Assembly: GCF_004124275.1 (NCBI RefSeq)
Contig: NZ_CP027218.1
Span: 3,785,501 to 3,849,500 of the forward strand
DNA: 64,000 bases
Reading direction: 5' to 3'
Origin: Pseudomonas sp. DTU12.3
GTDB lineage: Bacteria; Pseudomonadota; Gammaproteobacteria; Pseudomonadales; Pseudomonadaceae
Position numbers and translations under genes: made by a program
In this document: positions 1 through 8,486 of the stretch, one piece after another
Layout of the letters: each line of letters begins with the position of its first letter
Position numbering within the stretch: the stretch's first letter is position 1
The notes under the pieces: model-generated
Told to the model about the DNA's origin: nothing
What the model saw: only the letters and a program-made list of their open reading frames with translations
Databases searched by the model: none

Positions 1-540
1 CAGCAGATCAGTCAACGAGCGCAGCGTCTGCACCAGCACCGGGTTGTGCGAAGCCTCGCAGATCGCCAGATGGAATGCGTGGTCGAGCCGCGCATGTTCG
101 GACGCTTGCAGCTCCCGGCCATGCGCGTCGAGCAGGGCCTGATAGCTGCGGGTGATCAGGACAAAATCCGCTTCAGTGCCGCGCAACGCCGCCAGCCGCG
201 CCGACTCGCCTTCCAGCAGGCTGCGCACTTCGAACAGGTCGTACAGGGTGCGCGGTTGCGAGCTGAACAAGTGCATCAGAGGCGATGCGGCGCTCTGCCC
301 GGAAAGGTCGGCGACGAACGAGCCTTTGCCCTGCTCGGTGTTGATGATCCCGCGGGCGCGGAGCAGTTTCAGGCCTTCACGCAACGCGGTGCGCGAGACA
401 CCGAGCTTTTCCGTCAGCCGCCGTTCAGAGGGCAACAGTTGCCCGGTCTTCAAGACACCGTCGACGATCAAGCGCTCGATGCGCTCACAAACCACATCCG
501 CCACCTGCACAGCCCGCCCTTCACTGGTATGACCAGCCAT
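1..540 (-). CDS. glcC: GlcC, GntR/FCD-family glycolate operon regulator (3' end cut off by window)
   Basis: This is the N-terminal 180 codons of a FadR/FCD-type transcriptional regulator; the rest lies beyond base 1. The first ~75 residues form the winged helix-turn-helix (PSERRLTEKLGVSRTALREG). The FCD effector domain follows (LYDLFEVRSLLEGESARLAA, then DHAFHLAICEASHNPVL). The start at 540 is backed by GGAGG 9 nt upstream of ATG. In E. coli and Pseudomonas, GlcC senses glycolate and controls glcDEFG, which here diverges from it across a 204-bp gap holding a palindrome suited to this family. The assignment as GlcC rather than another FCD regulator (LldR or PdhR type) rests mainly on the adjacent glc operon. 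Confidence 0.88.
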   Translation of the reverse strand, partial: MAGHTSEGRAVQVADVVCERIERLIVDGVLKTGQLLPSERRLTEKLGVSRTALREGLKLLRARGIINTEQGKGSFVADLSGQSAASPLMHLFSSQPRTLYDLFEVRSLLEGESARLAALRGTEADFVLITRSYQALLDAHGRELQASEHARLDHAFHLAICEASHNPVLVQTLRSLTDLL

Positions 541-629
541 AACCCGTCACCTCCATGGTTAGCGATTGCATCGCATCTTGTTGTTTTAAAAGCCCAGAAA
601 GGCCTTGTACGAAAAACCCGGCGAAAAGA

Positions 630-644
630 ACTGGTTCGACCAGT
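630..644. promoter_or_regulatory. Predicted GlcC operator (TGGT-N3-ACCA palindrome)
   Basis: A perfect inverted repeat ACTGGT-TCG-ACCAGT sits in the glcC-glcD divergent gap. FCD-type GntR regulators (PdhR, LldR, FadR relatives) bind TGGT-N3-ACCA cores, so this is the obvious candidate GlcC site. It lies 100 bp upstream of glcD and 90 bp upstream of glcC, and could control both. Binding is inferred, not shown. Confidence 0.65.
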
Positions 645-744
645 GCCGGACAACTGGACAGTATTGCCCGTGCGCCCAATGATGCAAGCACGCCCATTTG
701 GCGTCGGCCTGTCAAAAACAATAACCAAGGGTTGCCTGCCCGCG

Positions 745-2244
745 ATGAATATTCTCTACGACGAACGCGTTGATGGCGTGCTTCCGGCCTCCGATAAACC
801 CGCATTGCTCAGTGCGCTGCGGGCGCAAATGCCGGAGCTGGAAATCCTCGACAGCGAGGAACAGTTGAAACCGTACGAATGCGACGGTTTGTCGGCCTAC
901 CGCACGACGCCAATGCTGGTGGTGCTGCCACGCGAAATCGAACAAGTCGCGACCATCCTCAAGATCTGTCATCAACAACGCGTGCCGGTGGTGCCGCGCG
1001 GCGCCGGCACCGGTCTGTCCGGCGGTGCCCTGCCGCTGGAAAAAGGCGTGCTGCTGGTGATGGCGCGCTTCAACCGGATTCTCGAAATCAACCCCGCTGG
1101 ACGATTTGCCCGCGTGCAGCCGGGCGTGCGCAACCTGGCGATTTCCCAGGCGGCCGCACCGCATGGTTTGTATTACGCGCCGGATCCGTCTTCGCAGATC
1201 GCCTGTTCCATCGGCGGCAATGTCGCGGAAAACGCCGGTGGCGTGCACTGCCTGAAATACGGCCTGACCGTGCACAATCTGCTCAAGGTCGAAATGCTCA
1301 CGGTCGATGGCGAGTGCCTGACGCTCGGTTCCGACGCACTGGACTCACCCGGTTTCGATCTGCTCGCACTGTTCACCGGCTCCGAAGGCATGCTCGGGGT
1401 GATCACCGAAGTAACGGTCAAACTGCTGCCGAAACCGCAGACCGCGAAAGTCCTGCTTGCAGCGTTCGACTCGGTGGAAAACGCCGGACGCGCGGTCGCT
1501 GACATCATTGCCGCCGGGATCATTCCGGGCGGCCTGGAGATGATGGACAACCTTGCCATCCGCGCTGCCGAGGACTTTATCCATGCCGGTTATCCGGTCG
1601 ACGCCGCAGCAATCCTGCTGTGCGAACTGGATGGCGTCGAAGCCGATGTCGACGACGACTGCCGGCGCGTGCGTCAGGTGCTGCAACACGCCGGCGCCAC
1701 CGAACTGCGTCAGGCCAGGGACGAGGCCGAGCGCGTGCGTTTCTGGGCCGGACGCAAAAATGCCTTCCCTGCTGTCGGCCGCCTGTCGCCGGATTATTAC
1801 TGCATGGACGGCACCATCCCGCGCCGCGAATTGCCCGGCGTGCTGCAGGCGATTGCCGACTTGTCCGCCGAATACGCTTTGCGCGTGGCCAACGTTTTCC
1901 ATGCCGGTGACGGCAACATGCATCCGCTGATTCTGTTTGATGCCAACCAGCCCGGCGAACTGGATCGCGCGGAAGCCCTCGGCGGCAAGATCCTTGAATT
2001 GTGCGTCAAGGTCGGCGGCAGCATCACCGGCGAACACGGTGTCGGCCGCGAGAAAATCAACCAGATGTGCGCGCAGTTCAGCAGTGATGAATTGACCCTG
2101 TTCCATGCCGTCAAAGCAGCATTCGATCCCGGCGGCCTGCTCAATCCCGGGAAGAATATTCCGACCCTGCACCGCTGCGCCGAATTCGGTGCGATGCATG
2201 TCCACCACGGCCAGTTGCCCTTCCCCGATCTGGAGCGTTTCTGA
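745..2244 (+). CDS. glcD: Glycolate oxidase subunit GlcD (FAD-linked)
   Basis: 499 aa. This is the FAD-binding catalytic subunit of membrane-associated glycolate dehydrogenase (glycolate to glyoxylate). It is a VAO/PCMH-type flavoprotein: the FAD-binding loop PRGAGTGLSGGA is at residues 84-95, and the C-terminal FAD-oxidase domain has NVFHAGDGNMHP and GSITGEHGVGREK. The reading frame is open far upstream, but homology and the canonical N terminus MNILYDERVDG place the start at 745. The Shine-Dalgarno there is weak. The stop overlaps the glcE start by one base (TGATG), which suggests translational coupling. The gene is intact and of normal family length. Confidence 0.95.
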   Translation: MNILYDERVDGVLPASDKPALLSALRAQMPELEILDSEEQLKPYECDGLSAYRTTPMLVVLPREIEQVATILKICHQQRVPVVPRGAGTGLSGGALPLEKGVLLVMARFNRILEINPAGRFARVQPGVRNLAISQAAAPHGLYYAPDPSSQIACSIGGNVAENAGGVHCLKYGLTVHNLLKVEMLTVDGECLTLGSDALDSPGFDLLALFTGSEGMLGVITEVTVKLLPKPQTAKVLLAAFDSVENAGRAVADIIAAGIIPGGLEMMDNLAIRAAEDFIHAGYPVDAAAILLCELDGVEADVDDDCRRVRQVLQHAGATELRQARDEAERVRFWAGRKNAFPAVGRLSPDYYCMDGTIPRRELPGVLQAIADLSAEYALRVANVFHAGDGNMHPLILFDANQPGELDRAEALGGKILELCVKVGGSITGEHGVGREKINQMCAQFSSDELTLFHAVKAAFDPGGLLNPGKNIPTLHRCAEFGAMHVHHGQLPFPDLERF

Positions 2245-3302
2245 TGATCAGTGAACATGGCCACGACGCTGCCGCCGAGCTGCTGCAACAGGTGGAGCAG
2301 GCGCTGCATGACAACCTTGCGTTGCGCATCCAGGGTGGCAACAGCAAATCCCGTCTGGGCCGCGAGAGCCACGGCGAGTTGCTCGATACTCGTGTGCATC
2401 GCGGCATCGTCAGCTACGACCCGACTGAACTGGTGATCACCGCACGCGCCGGCACGCCGTTGGCCGAACTGAATGCCGCCCTCGACGCCGCCGGGCAAAT
2501 GCTGCCATGCGAGCCGCCACACAGCGAGGACGGCGCCACCGTCGGCGGCATGCTCGCTGCCGGATTATCCGGGCCGCGCCGCCCCTGGGCCGGCGCGGTG
2601 CGCGATTACGTACTGGGCACGCGGGTCATTACCGGCCACGGCAAACATCTGCGTTTTGGCGGCGAAGTGATGAAAAACGTCGCCGGCTACGATGTCTCGC
2701 GGCTGATGGCCGGCAGTTTTGGTTGCTTGGGATTGCTCACCGAAGTCTCGCTGAAAGTGCTGCCGAAACCGCGTCACAGCCTGAGCATTGCCCTGGACAT
2801 CAGCAGCGAACGCGCACTGCTCAAACTCGCCGAATGGGGCCAGCAACCGATTCCGATCAGCGCCGCCAGCCACGACGGGCAACGCTTGCATCTGCGTCTG
2901 GAAGGCGGTGAAGGTTCGGTGACGGCGGCGCATGACCGCCTCGGGGGTGAACTTTTGGACGCGGCGTACTGGGCCGATCTGAATGCTCAGCGCCTGGCCT
3001 TTTTTGCCGATCCACGGCCGCTTTGGCGCCTGTCAGTGCCGACTCACACAGGCCCGTTGAGCCTGCCCGGCGAACAACTGATCGATTGGGCCGGAGCACA
3101 GCGCTGGCTGAAATCCGCTGCCGACGCCACGACGATCCGCGCCATCGCCATCCAGGCCGGCGGTCACGCCAGTTGCCATGCAAACTGCGCGCAACCGTTC
3201 CAGCCGCTCGCACCGGCGTTATTGCGCTACCAGCAAGCGCTGAAGACGCAATTGGACCCGAAGGGGATTTTCAACCCGGGCCGAATGTACGCAGAGATCT
3301 GA
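2244..3302 (+). CDS. glcE: Glycolate oxidase subunit GlcE (FAD-binding)
   Basis: 352 aa. The second flavin-type subunit of the GlcDEF complex, paralogous to the N-terminal FAD-binding half of GlcD. It contains a PCMH-like FAD-binding region (ATVGGMLAAGLSGPRRPW around residue 95, then KNVAGYDVSRLMAGSFG), and ends with the family signature LDPKGIFNPGRMY. It is needed for glycolate oxidase activity in E. coli. The start overlaps the glcD stop by one base, and glcF begins two bases after its stop, so D, E and F are almost certainly co-translated. Confidence 0.94.
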   Translation: MISEHGHDAAAELLQQVEQALHDNLALRIQGGNSKSRLGRESHGELLDTRVHRGIVSYDPTELVITARAGTPLAELNAALDAAGQMLPCEPPHSEDGATVGGMLAAGLSGPRRPWAGAVRDYVLGTRVITGHGKHLRFGGEVMKNVAGYDVSRLMAGSFGCLGLLTEVSLKVLPKPRHSLSIALDISSERALLKLAEWGQQPIPISAASHDGQRLHLRLEGGEGSVTAAHDRLGGELLDAAYWADLNAQRLAFFADPRPLWRLSVPTHTGPLSLPGEQLIDWAGAQRWLKSAADATTIRAIAIQAGGHASCHANCAQPFQPLAPALLRYQQALKTQLDPKGIFNPGRMYAEI

Positions 3303-3304
3303 TC

Positions 3305-4540
3305 ATGCAAACCACCCTGAGCGAAAAATCCCTGCGCCTGGAACGCGCCGCAGAAGCCGAAAGCATTCTGCGCAGCTGCGTGCATTGCGGGTTCTGCAAC
3401 GCCACCTGCCCGACCTATCAACTGCTCGGCGATGAGCTGGATGGCCCGCGCGGGCGGATTTACCTGATCAAGCAAGTGCTCGAAGGCAATGCCGTCAGCG
3501 CCACCACCCAACAACATCTCGACCGCTGCCTGTCCTGCCGCAACTGCGAGACCACCTGCCCGTCCGGTGTCGACTATCACAACCTGCTCGACATCGGCCG
3601 TGCGCTGGTCGATGCAGCGGCACCGCGCAGTCCCGGCCAGCGTCTGTTGCGCCAGGGTTTGCGCAGCGTGCTGCCCAACCCGTGGTTGTTCAAACCGTTG
3701 CTGAGCCTCGGCGAACAACTGCGTCCATTGCTACCACAGACTGTGCAAATGAAGTTGCCGCGACACATTGCGCCGGCCAAACCGAGACCGGCGCCAACGC
3801 AAGCCCGCCGCATGCTGATGCTTGAAGGCTGCGTACAGACCAGCCTGTCGCCGAACACCAACGCCGCGACCGCGCGGGTGCTCGACCGTCTCGGCATCAG
3901 CATCACGCCGATCAGCGAGGCCGGTTGCTGCGGCGCGATCGACTATCACCTCGACGCCCAACAGGCCGGACTGCAGCGCGCGCGGCGCAATATCGATGCG
4001 TGGTGGCCGGCGATCGCAAGCGGTGCCGAGGCGATCGTGCAGACCGCCAGCGGTTGCGGCGCGTTCATCAAGGACTACGCGCACCTGCTCGAACATGATC
4101 CGGCCTACGCGATGAAAGCCGCCAAAGTCAGTGCGATCAGTAAGGATCTGGTGGGGATTCTGCTGGCCGAACCACTGGAACAACTGCACGTAGCGCATAA
4201 CGATCAGCGTCTGGCGTTTCATTGTCCGTGCACGCTTCAGCACGCGCTGAAACTCGGTGGTGCGGTGGAAAGTGTTTTGACCCGGCTGGGATTTCATCTC
4301 ACACCAGTGCCCGACAGTCATTTGTGCTGTGGTTCCGCCGGCACCTATTCGATCACCCAGCCGGCACTTTCGCGGCAATTGCGCGACAACAAGATCAATG
4401 CACTGGAAAGCGCTTCACCGAGCCTTATCGTCACCGCCAACATTGGTTGCCAGGTTCACCTCGACAGCGCTGGCCGCACGCCGGTCAGGCACTGGATCGA
4501 AGTGGTTGAAGAATCCCTTCACGCGCAGGAAAAAGCATGA
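3305..4540 (+). CDS. glcF: Glycolate oxidase iron-sulfur subunit GlcF
   Basis: 411 aa. The electron-transfer subunit, carrying two ferredoxin-type 4Fe-4S clusters: CVHCGFCNATCP (Cys25, 28, 31, 35) and CLSCRNCETTCP (Cys75, 78, 81, 85). Two cysteine-rich CCG domains follow (EAGCCGAIDYH near residue 210 and LCCGSAGTYS near 340), as in heterodisulfide-reductase-like subunits. It passes electrons from GlcD/E flavins to the respiratory chain at the inner membrane. The ATG at 3305 is chosen because the preceding gene stops at 3302 and the N terminus matches the family; a longer open frame upstream overlaps glcE and is not real. Confidence 0.95.
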   Translation: MQTTLSEKSLRLERAAEAESILRSCVHCGFCNATCPTYQLLGDELDGPRGRIYLIKQVLEGNAVSATTQQHLDRCLSCRNCETTCPSGVDYHNLLDIGRALVDAAAPRSPGQRLLRQGLRSVLPNPWLFKPLLSLGEQLRPLLPQTVQMKLPRHIAPAKPRPAPTQARRMLMLEGCVQTSLSPNTNAATARVLDRLGISITPISEAGCCGAIDYHLDAQQAGLQRARRNIDAWWPAIASGAEAIVQTASGCGAFIKDYAHLLEHDPAYAMKAAKVSAISKDLVGILLAEPLEQLHVAHNDQRLAFHCPCTLQHALKLGGAVESVLTRLGFHLTPVPDSHLCCGSAGTYSITQPALSRQLRDNKINALESASPSLIVTANIGCQVHLDSAGRTPVRHWIEVVEESLHAQEKA

Positions 4541-4941
4541 ACAGCAAATTCGTCTTGAGCCAGAAAGAAGTGGCGCTGATCCTCGCCGCCGGGCGCACCG
4601 AAGCGCAGCGCAACCAATGGCCGGTGAGCATTGCCGTGGTCGACGATGGCGGGCATTTATTGGCGCTTGAGCGCCTCGACGGTTGTGCGCCGATTGGCGC
4701 TTACATCTGCATGGAAAAGGCCCGCACTTCAGCCCTCGGCCGCCGCGAATCGAATGTCTATGAAGAGATGGTCAACAACGGCCGTAACGCGTTTCTCTCG
4801 GCGCCGCTGCTGACCTCGCTTGAAGGCGGCGTGCCGATCATTGTCGATGGACAAGTGATCGGCGCGGTGGGTGTGTCCGGGGTCAAATCCGCGCAGGACG
4901 CGCAGATTGCCAGGGCTGCGGTCCTCGCGCTGCAAGGCTAG
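4537..4941 (+). CDS. glcG: GlcG/HbpS-like heme-binding family protein
   Basis: 134 aa. A small single-domain protein of the GlcG/HbpS (DUF336) family, recognised by SIAVVDDGGHLLALERLDG and the C-terminal GVPIIVDGQVIGAVGVSG. It is the last gene of the glc operon, starting inside the glcF stop (ATGA overlap). The family binds heme or small oxidised molecules in some bacteria; its job in glycolate metabolism is not settled. Its stop codon shares a CTAG tetranucleotide with the stop of the opposing galactose dehydrogenase gene. No glycolate permease gene (glcA) follows. Confidence 0.9.
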   Translation: MNSKFVLSQKEVALILAAGRTEAQRNQWPVSIAVVDDGGHLLALERLDGCAPIGAYICMEKARTSALGRRESNVYEEMVNNGRNAFLSAPLLTSLEGGVPIIVDGQVIGAVGVSGVKSAQDAQIARAAVLALQG

Positions 4942-5864
4942 TCGTAGAACGGTTCGACCGCTGCGCGACTGCCGACAAAAAAACTGTCCGCGACCAAGCG
5001 CAAGGGTTGCAGGTCGAGGTCACTGGCGCGGTCGCCGATCAGCTGTTGGAAGTGCCGGTACACCGCCGCGTATTCTCCCTCCTCCGAGACAGCTTGCGGC
5101 ACGCCGTCGATGCTCAACAGTGCACCACCATTGTCCAGGCGCAGAACGCCTTCAAGGCAACGGATCTCGATGCTCCAGAGTTCGTCGTGACCGTGGTCGA
5201 AATCGAATTCGGCGCGCACCTCTAGCTGACGCGCGTCGGACATCTTGATCGACGCAGCAATCGGCGACTGGCAATTGCCGGGCACGCGCAGTTCGGCGGA
5301 TTCGACAAACAGCGGCAGCGCCAACAGGTGCGTGGCGATCGACAAGGCGTTGATGCCCGGATCGAACACGCCGAGGCCGCCGGGTTGCCAGATCCAGGCC
5401 TGGCCCGGGTGCCATTTGCGCACGTCTTCCTTCCAGTCGATCTGCACGCTTTGCAAAGTGCGCGAGGCGAGCCAGTCACGAGCGGCGGCGATGCCCGGCG
5501 CATAACGCGAATGCCAGGCAAACAAGCCGCTGACGCCCTGCGCCGCCACCTGATCAACCAGCGCCATGGCTTCGCCCAGCGTCGCACAGGGCGGTTTTTC
5601 CACCAGCACATGTTTGCCGGCCGCCAGCGCTTCTTGCACCAGCGCAAAACGCCCTTGCGGAGGGGTGCAAAACGCAATCGCATCGACCGCCGGGCCGTTA
5701 GCCAGCAACTCGCTCAGCGACTGGAAGTTTTCCACCCCGGCGCAAGGCTTGCCCTGGGTGGCGACAGACACCAACTGGAACGCCGGATTGGCGAGAATGG
5801 CGGGCACGTGTTGATCCTGGGCAATCTTGCCGTAACCCACCAGACCGAGACGGATCGGTTGCAT
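4938..5864 (-). CDS. gal: D-galactose 1-dehydrogenase (Gfo/Idh/MocA family)
   Basis: 308 aa. NAD(P)-dependent oxidation of D-galactose to the galactonolactone. The N-terminal Rossmann fold has GLVGYGKIAQDQHVPAI at residues 7-23, and the Gfo/Idh/MocA catalytic-lysine motif EKPP is at 89-92. The C-terminal half (WKEDVRKWHPGQAWIWQPGG, VFDPGINALSIATHLL) agrees nearly residue for residue with the characterised P. fluorescens galactose dehydrogenase as I remember it. The ATG at 5864 is preferred over an upstream in-frame start because AGGAG lies 6 nt before it and the family begins MQPIRLG. It lies about 96 bp downstream of the sensor-kinase gene on the same strand and may share its transcript. Confidence 0.9.
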   Translation of the reverse strand: MQPIRLGLVGYGKIAQDQHVPAILANPAFQLVSVATQGKPCAGVENFQSLSELLANGPAVDAIAFCTPPQGRFALVQEALAAGKHVLVEKPPCATLGEAMALVDQVAAQGVSGLFAWHSRYAPGIAAARDWLASRTLQSVQIDWKEDVRKWHPGQAWIWQPGGLGVFDPGINALSIATHLLALPLFVESAELRVPGNCQSPIAASIKMSDARQLEVRAEFDFDHGHDELWSIEIRCLEGVLRLDNGGALLSIDGVPQAVSEEGEYAAVYRHFQQLIGDRASDLDLQPLRLVADSFFVGSRAAVEPFYD

Positions 5865-5960
5865 CGGTAACTCCTGTTGTTGTTCTTGTATTGAAATGCG
5901 TGGCGCCAAGAGTACGTGCTTCTGCACCGCGGCTCCATCAGCCAATGGTCGCTGACCGCC

Positions 5961-7301
5961 TCAATCGAACAGGTCGCGAGGCAGCTCGACCCGCGCCAAC
6001 AGGCCACCGCCACTGCGATTGTGCAAGGTCAGCTCACCGCCCTGCTCGCGCACGATCGCCTGCGCAGCCGAAAGGCCCAGCCCGACGCCGCCGGTATCAC
6101 GATTACGCGAGGCTTCAAGGCGATAGAACGGATCGAACACCCGTTGCAACGCTGATTCGGGAATCCCCGGCCCTTGATCGCGCACCTCGATGCGGATCGT
6201 ATGGTCGTCGCCGCTCAGCGCGATGCTCGGTTGCTGCGCGTATTTGGCGGCGTTTTCCAGCAAATTGACGATCACCCGTTTGATGCCCAGCGGTCTTCCC
6301 TCATACACCATATGCGCAGGGCCACTGAAGTCGACTGTCAGATGCTGGTCGCGGTAATCGTCGATGATGGTTTGCAGCAACTCCGACAGGTCGAACGCGG
6401 TGGGCTGCTCGCGGTGAGTGTCCTCGCGAAAGAACGCCAGCGCGGCGTTGATCATCGACTGCATTTCTTCGACATCACGGATCAGTTTGTGCTGATGATC
6501 GAGGTCTTCCATGAACTCGCTGCGCAAGCGCATGCGGGTCAGCGGCGCGCGCAGATCGTGGGAGATGGCCGCGAGCATGTGCGTGCGCTCGGCGATGAAA
6601 TGCTGGATCTGCGCCTGCATGGTGTTGAAGGCGATGATCGCCTGACGTATTTCGTCCGGCCCTTCGACGTGGATCGGCGGCGCCCGCAAGTCGCTGCCGA
6701 AACGCCGGGCGGCGCTGGCAAAACGCTGCAGCGGAGTGGCCAACTGGCGCGTAGCGAGCCATGCCACCAGCAAGGTGGCGATCAATCCGAGGGCGATGAC
6801 CACCGCGATTCGCGTGCCAACGCCGAGGCCCCAACTGCGTTGCGGCGGCGTGAACGACAACCAGCTGCCATCGACCAATTGCACCAGCGCGACGTAGTGC
6901 GCGCGCGGGCTGTCGCGCGGAAAGTCATCGGGGCTGAACACTTCGATCTCACGGTCGTCGCCGAGCAGTTGTTGCATCACCGGCCCTCTGCCCGCCTCGA
7001 TTTGCGTGCCAATCGCAGGCAGGTCGAAGTCGGTGCGCCGGGCGTTCCAGACCACCTTCAGCATCGAGTTGCTGGCTGCGCTGGCCAGTTGCGGGCGCAG
7101 CGCCGTCGGGCCGGCTTCGATCAGCCGCGTGGTCACGGCAATCTGTTCGAGCAGGCCGGTGCGTTCAATCGGCGGGCGCGCCCAGATCCCGGCGACCTGC
7201 ACGAACAAGGCATTGAGCGCCAGTGAAGCGAGCATTGCCGCGAGGATGGTCAGGGCTATTCGCCGGCGCAGGGTGTCGCGGCGCAACAGACGGCGGATCA
7301 C
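5961..7301 (-). CDS. Sensor histidine kinase, EnvZ-like
   Basis: 446 aa. An inner-membrane sensor kinase: membrane helix ~14-38, a periplasmic sensor region ~40-158, a second helix ~160-183, HAMP ~184-240, then the dimerisation/phosphoacceptor box AAISHDLRAPLTRMRLR with His248. The ATP-binding domain has the N-box NLLENAAKY, then DQGPGIP and GGVGLGLSAAQAI. It starts with GTG at 7301, overlapping the regulator stop (GTGA), so the two proteins are translationally coupled. The stimulus cannot be read from the sequence. Adjacency to galactose dehydrogenase makes a sugar or envelope signal conceivable, but that is only inference. Confidence 0.9.
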   Translation of the reverse strand: MIRRLLRRDTLRRRIALTILAAMLASLALNALFVQVAGIWARPPIERTGLLEQIAVTTRLIEAGPTALRPQLASAASNSMLKVVWNARRTDFDLPAIGTQIEAGRGPVMQQLLGDDREIEVFSPDDFPRDSPRAHYVALVQLVDGSWLSFTPPQRSWGLGVGTRIAVVIALGLIATLLVAWLATRQLATPLQRFASAARRFGSDLRAPPIHVEGPDEIRQAIIAFNTMQAQIQHFIAERTHMLAAISHDLRAPLTRMRLRSEFMEDLDHQHKLIRDVEEMQSMINAALAFFREDTHREQPTAFDLSELLQTIIDDYRDQHLTVDFSGPAHMVYEGRPLGIKRVIVNLLENAAKYAQQPSIALSGDDHTIRIEVRDQGPGIPESALQRVFDPFYRLEASRNRDTGGVGLGLSAAQAIVREQGGELTLHNRSGGGLLARVELPRDLFD

Positions 7302-8014
7302 GAGCGGCTGACCTTGGCGGTGAACATGTAGCCGCCATTGCGCACGGTGCGGATCAGGTCCGGGCGTTTGCTGTCGGGTTCGATCTTGCGCCGCAGGCGA
7401 CTGACCTGGACATCGATGCTGCGATCAAACGCGTCGTGGCCTTCGCCATGCGTCAGGTCGATCAATTGTTCGCGGGTGAGAATGCGTTGCGGATGGTCGA
7501 GAAACACCACCAACAGGTCGAACTCGCCAGCGGACAGCGGGATCATCACCTGCTCCGGCGAGCGTAACTCGCGACAGGTGATATCCAGGTGCCAACCGGC
7601 GAAGGCAATCACCGGTCGCGGGCGTTCACTGGGCGGACTTGGCTGCTCGCCGGCCCGCCGTTGCAATGCGCGCACCCGGGCGAGCAATTCGCGCGGTGCG
7701 AAAGGCTTGGTCAGGTAATCGTCGGCGCCGAGTTCCAGGCCAACAATGCGGTCGCTGAGCTCGGCCATCGCCGTGAGCATGATGATCGGAATGCCCATCT
7801 GTGCACGGATTTTCTGGCACAGGCTCAGGCCGCCTTCGCCGGGCAGCATGACGTCGAGGATGATCGTGTCCGGACGCTGCTGCGCGATGGCCGCCCACAT
7901 CGCCACGCCATCGGGCGCGACATCGACCTCGTAGGCGTGCTGAACGAAGAACTTCTTCAGCAGGGACAGCACTTCCACGTCGTCGTCGACGAACAGCAAT
8001 CTGCTCACGGTCAC
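7298..8014 (-). CDS. OmpR-family response regulator
   Basis: 238 aa from the GTG at 8014. The receiver domain has acidic pocket VDDD (residues 9-12), phosphoacceptor Asp54 in IILDVMLPG, a conserved Thr in MLTA and Lys in LTKPFAPRELLARV. A C-terminal winged helix of OmpR/PhoB type follows (LSAGEFDLLVVFLDHPQRIL, then DVQVSRLRRKIE and RTVRNGGYMF). The start is uncertain: TTG at 8023, GTG at 8014 and GTG at 8008 are all in frame; GGA sits 4 nt before 8014. It is the first gene of the regulator-kinase pair and diverges from the unknown gene at 8172. Confidence 0.88.
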   Translation of the reverse strand: MTVSRLLFVDDDVEVLSLLKKFFVQHAYEVDVAPDGVAMWAAIAQQRPDTIILDVMLPGEGGLSLCQKIRAQMGIPIIMLTAMAELSDRIVGLELGADDYLTKPFAPRELLARVRALQRRAGEQPSPPSERPRPVIAFAGWHLDITCRELRSPEQVMIPLSAGEFDLLVVFLDHPQRILTREQLIDLTHGEGHDAFDRSIDVQVSRLRRKIEPDSKRPDLIRTVRNGGYMFTAKVSRS

Positions 8015-8171
8015 AAGATCCAAAGGCCAGAAAAGAGCGCATCTAAAACCATTTCGCCGTCCCGGTCATTTATTTCAATCGCGCAACATTCCTACCGCGC
8101 CGACAACAATCGGACATTCCCCGGCAATCCTCCTCGGGCACTCTGCAGGCAATTCATCGCAGGGGGCTCCC

Positions 8172-8486
8172 ATGAAGGAATTCAATCAGAGGTACACCGC
8201 CGAGGGCCACGCCAGTCATCGTCCGTTGATCCTCAGCCAGCGCACCACGGCACCCGGGCACGATACGCCGATTCTGTTTCAGGAGGCATGCCTGGGCCTG
8301 ACCGGCAATCAGGAGCGCATCGTCCTGCGCCGCTACTTCGAACAATTCAGCCCGGACAGCGCGCACTGGGTCGAATACGTGCATTCGATCCCGGTCGCCG
8401 ACCTGGTGAACTGGATCATGCGCCACGGCCAGTTGCACATCGAGTGCTCGGACAACATTCCGCCAGCCCACAAGGAAAGCCATTGA
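8172..8486 (+). CDS. Hypothetical protein, 104 aa
   Basis: I do not recognise this protein. It is soluble with no signal peptide or membrane helix, has two aromatic/acidic patches (VLRRYFEQFSPDSAHWVEYV and DLVNWIMRHGQLHIEC), and has a polar C terminus. Coding status is supported by a purine-rich GGGGG 5 nt before ATG and by its stop overlapping the next gene's start (TGATG), so the two are very probably co-translated. The divergent two-component operon begins about 160 bp away, so the intervening gap may hold promoters for both. Confidence 0.65.
   Translation: MKEFNQRYTAEGHASHRPLILSQRTTAPGHDTPILFQEACLGLTGNQERIVLRRYFEQFSPDSAHWVEYVHSIPVADLVNWIMRHGQLHIECSDNIPPAHKESH

Noticed and set aside
46..744. 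Upstream extension of the glcD reading frame
   Set aside because: It runs antisense through glcC and the intergenic region; the GlcD family starts at MNILYDERVDG (745).
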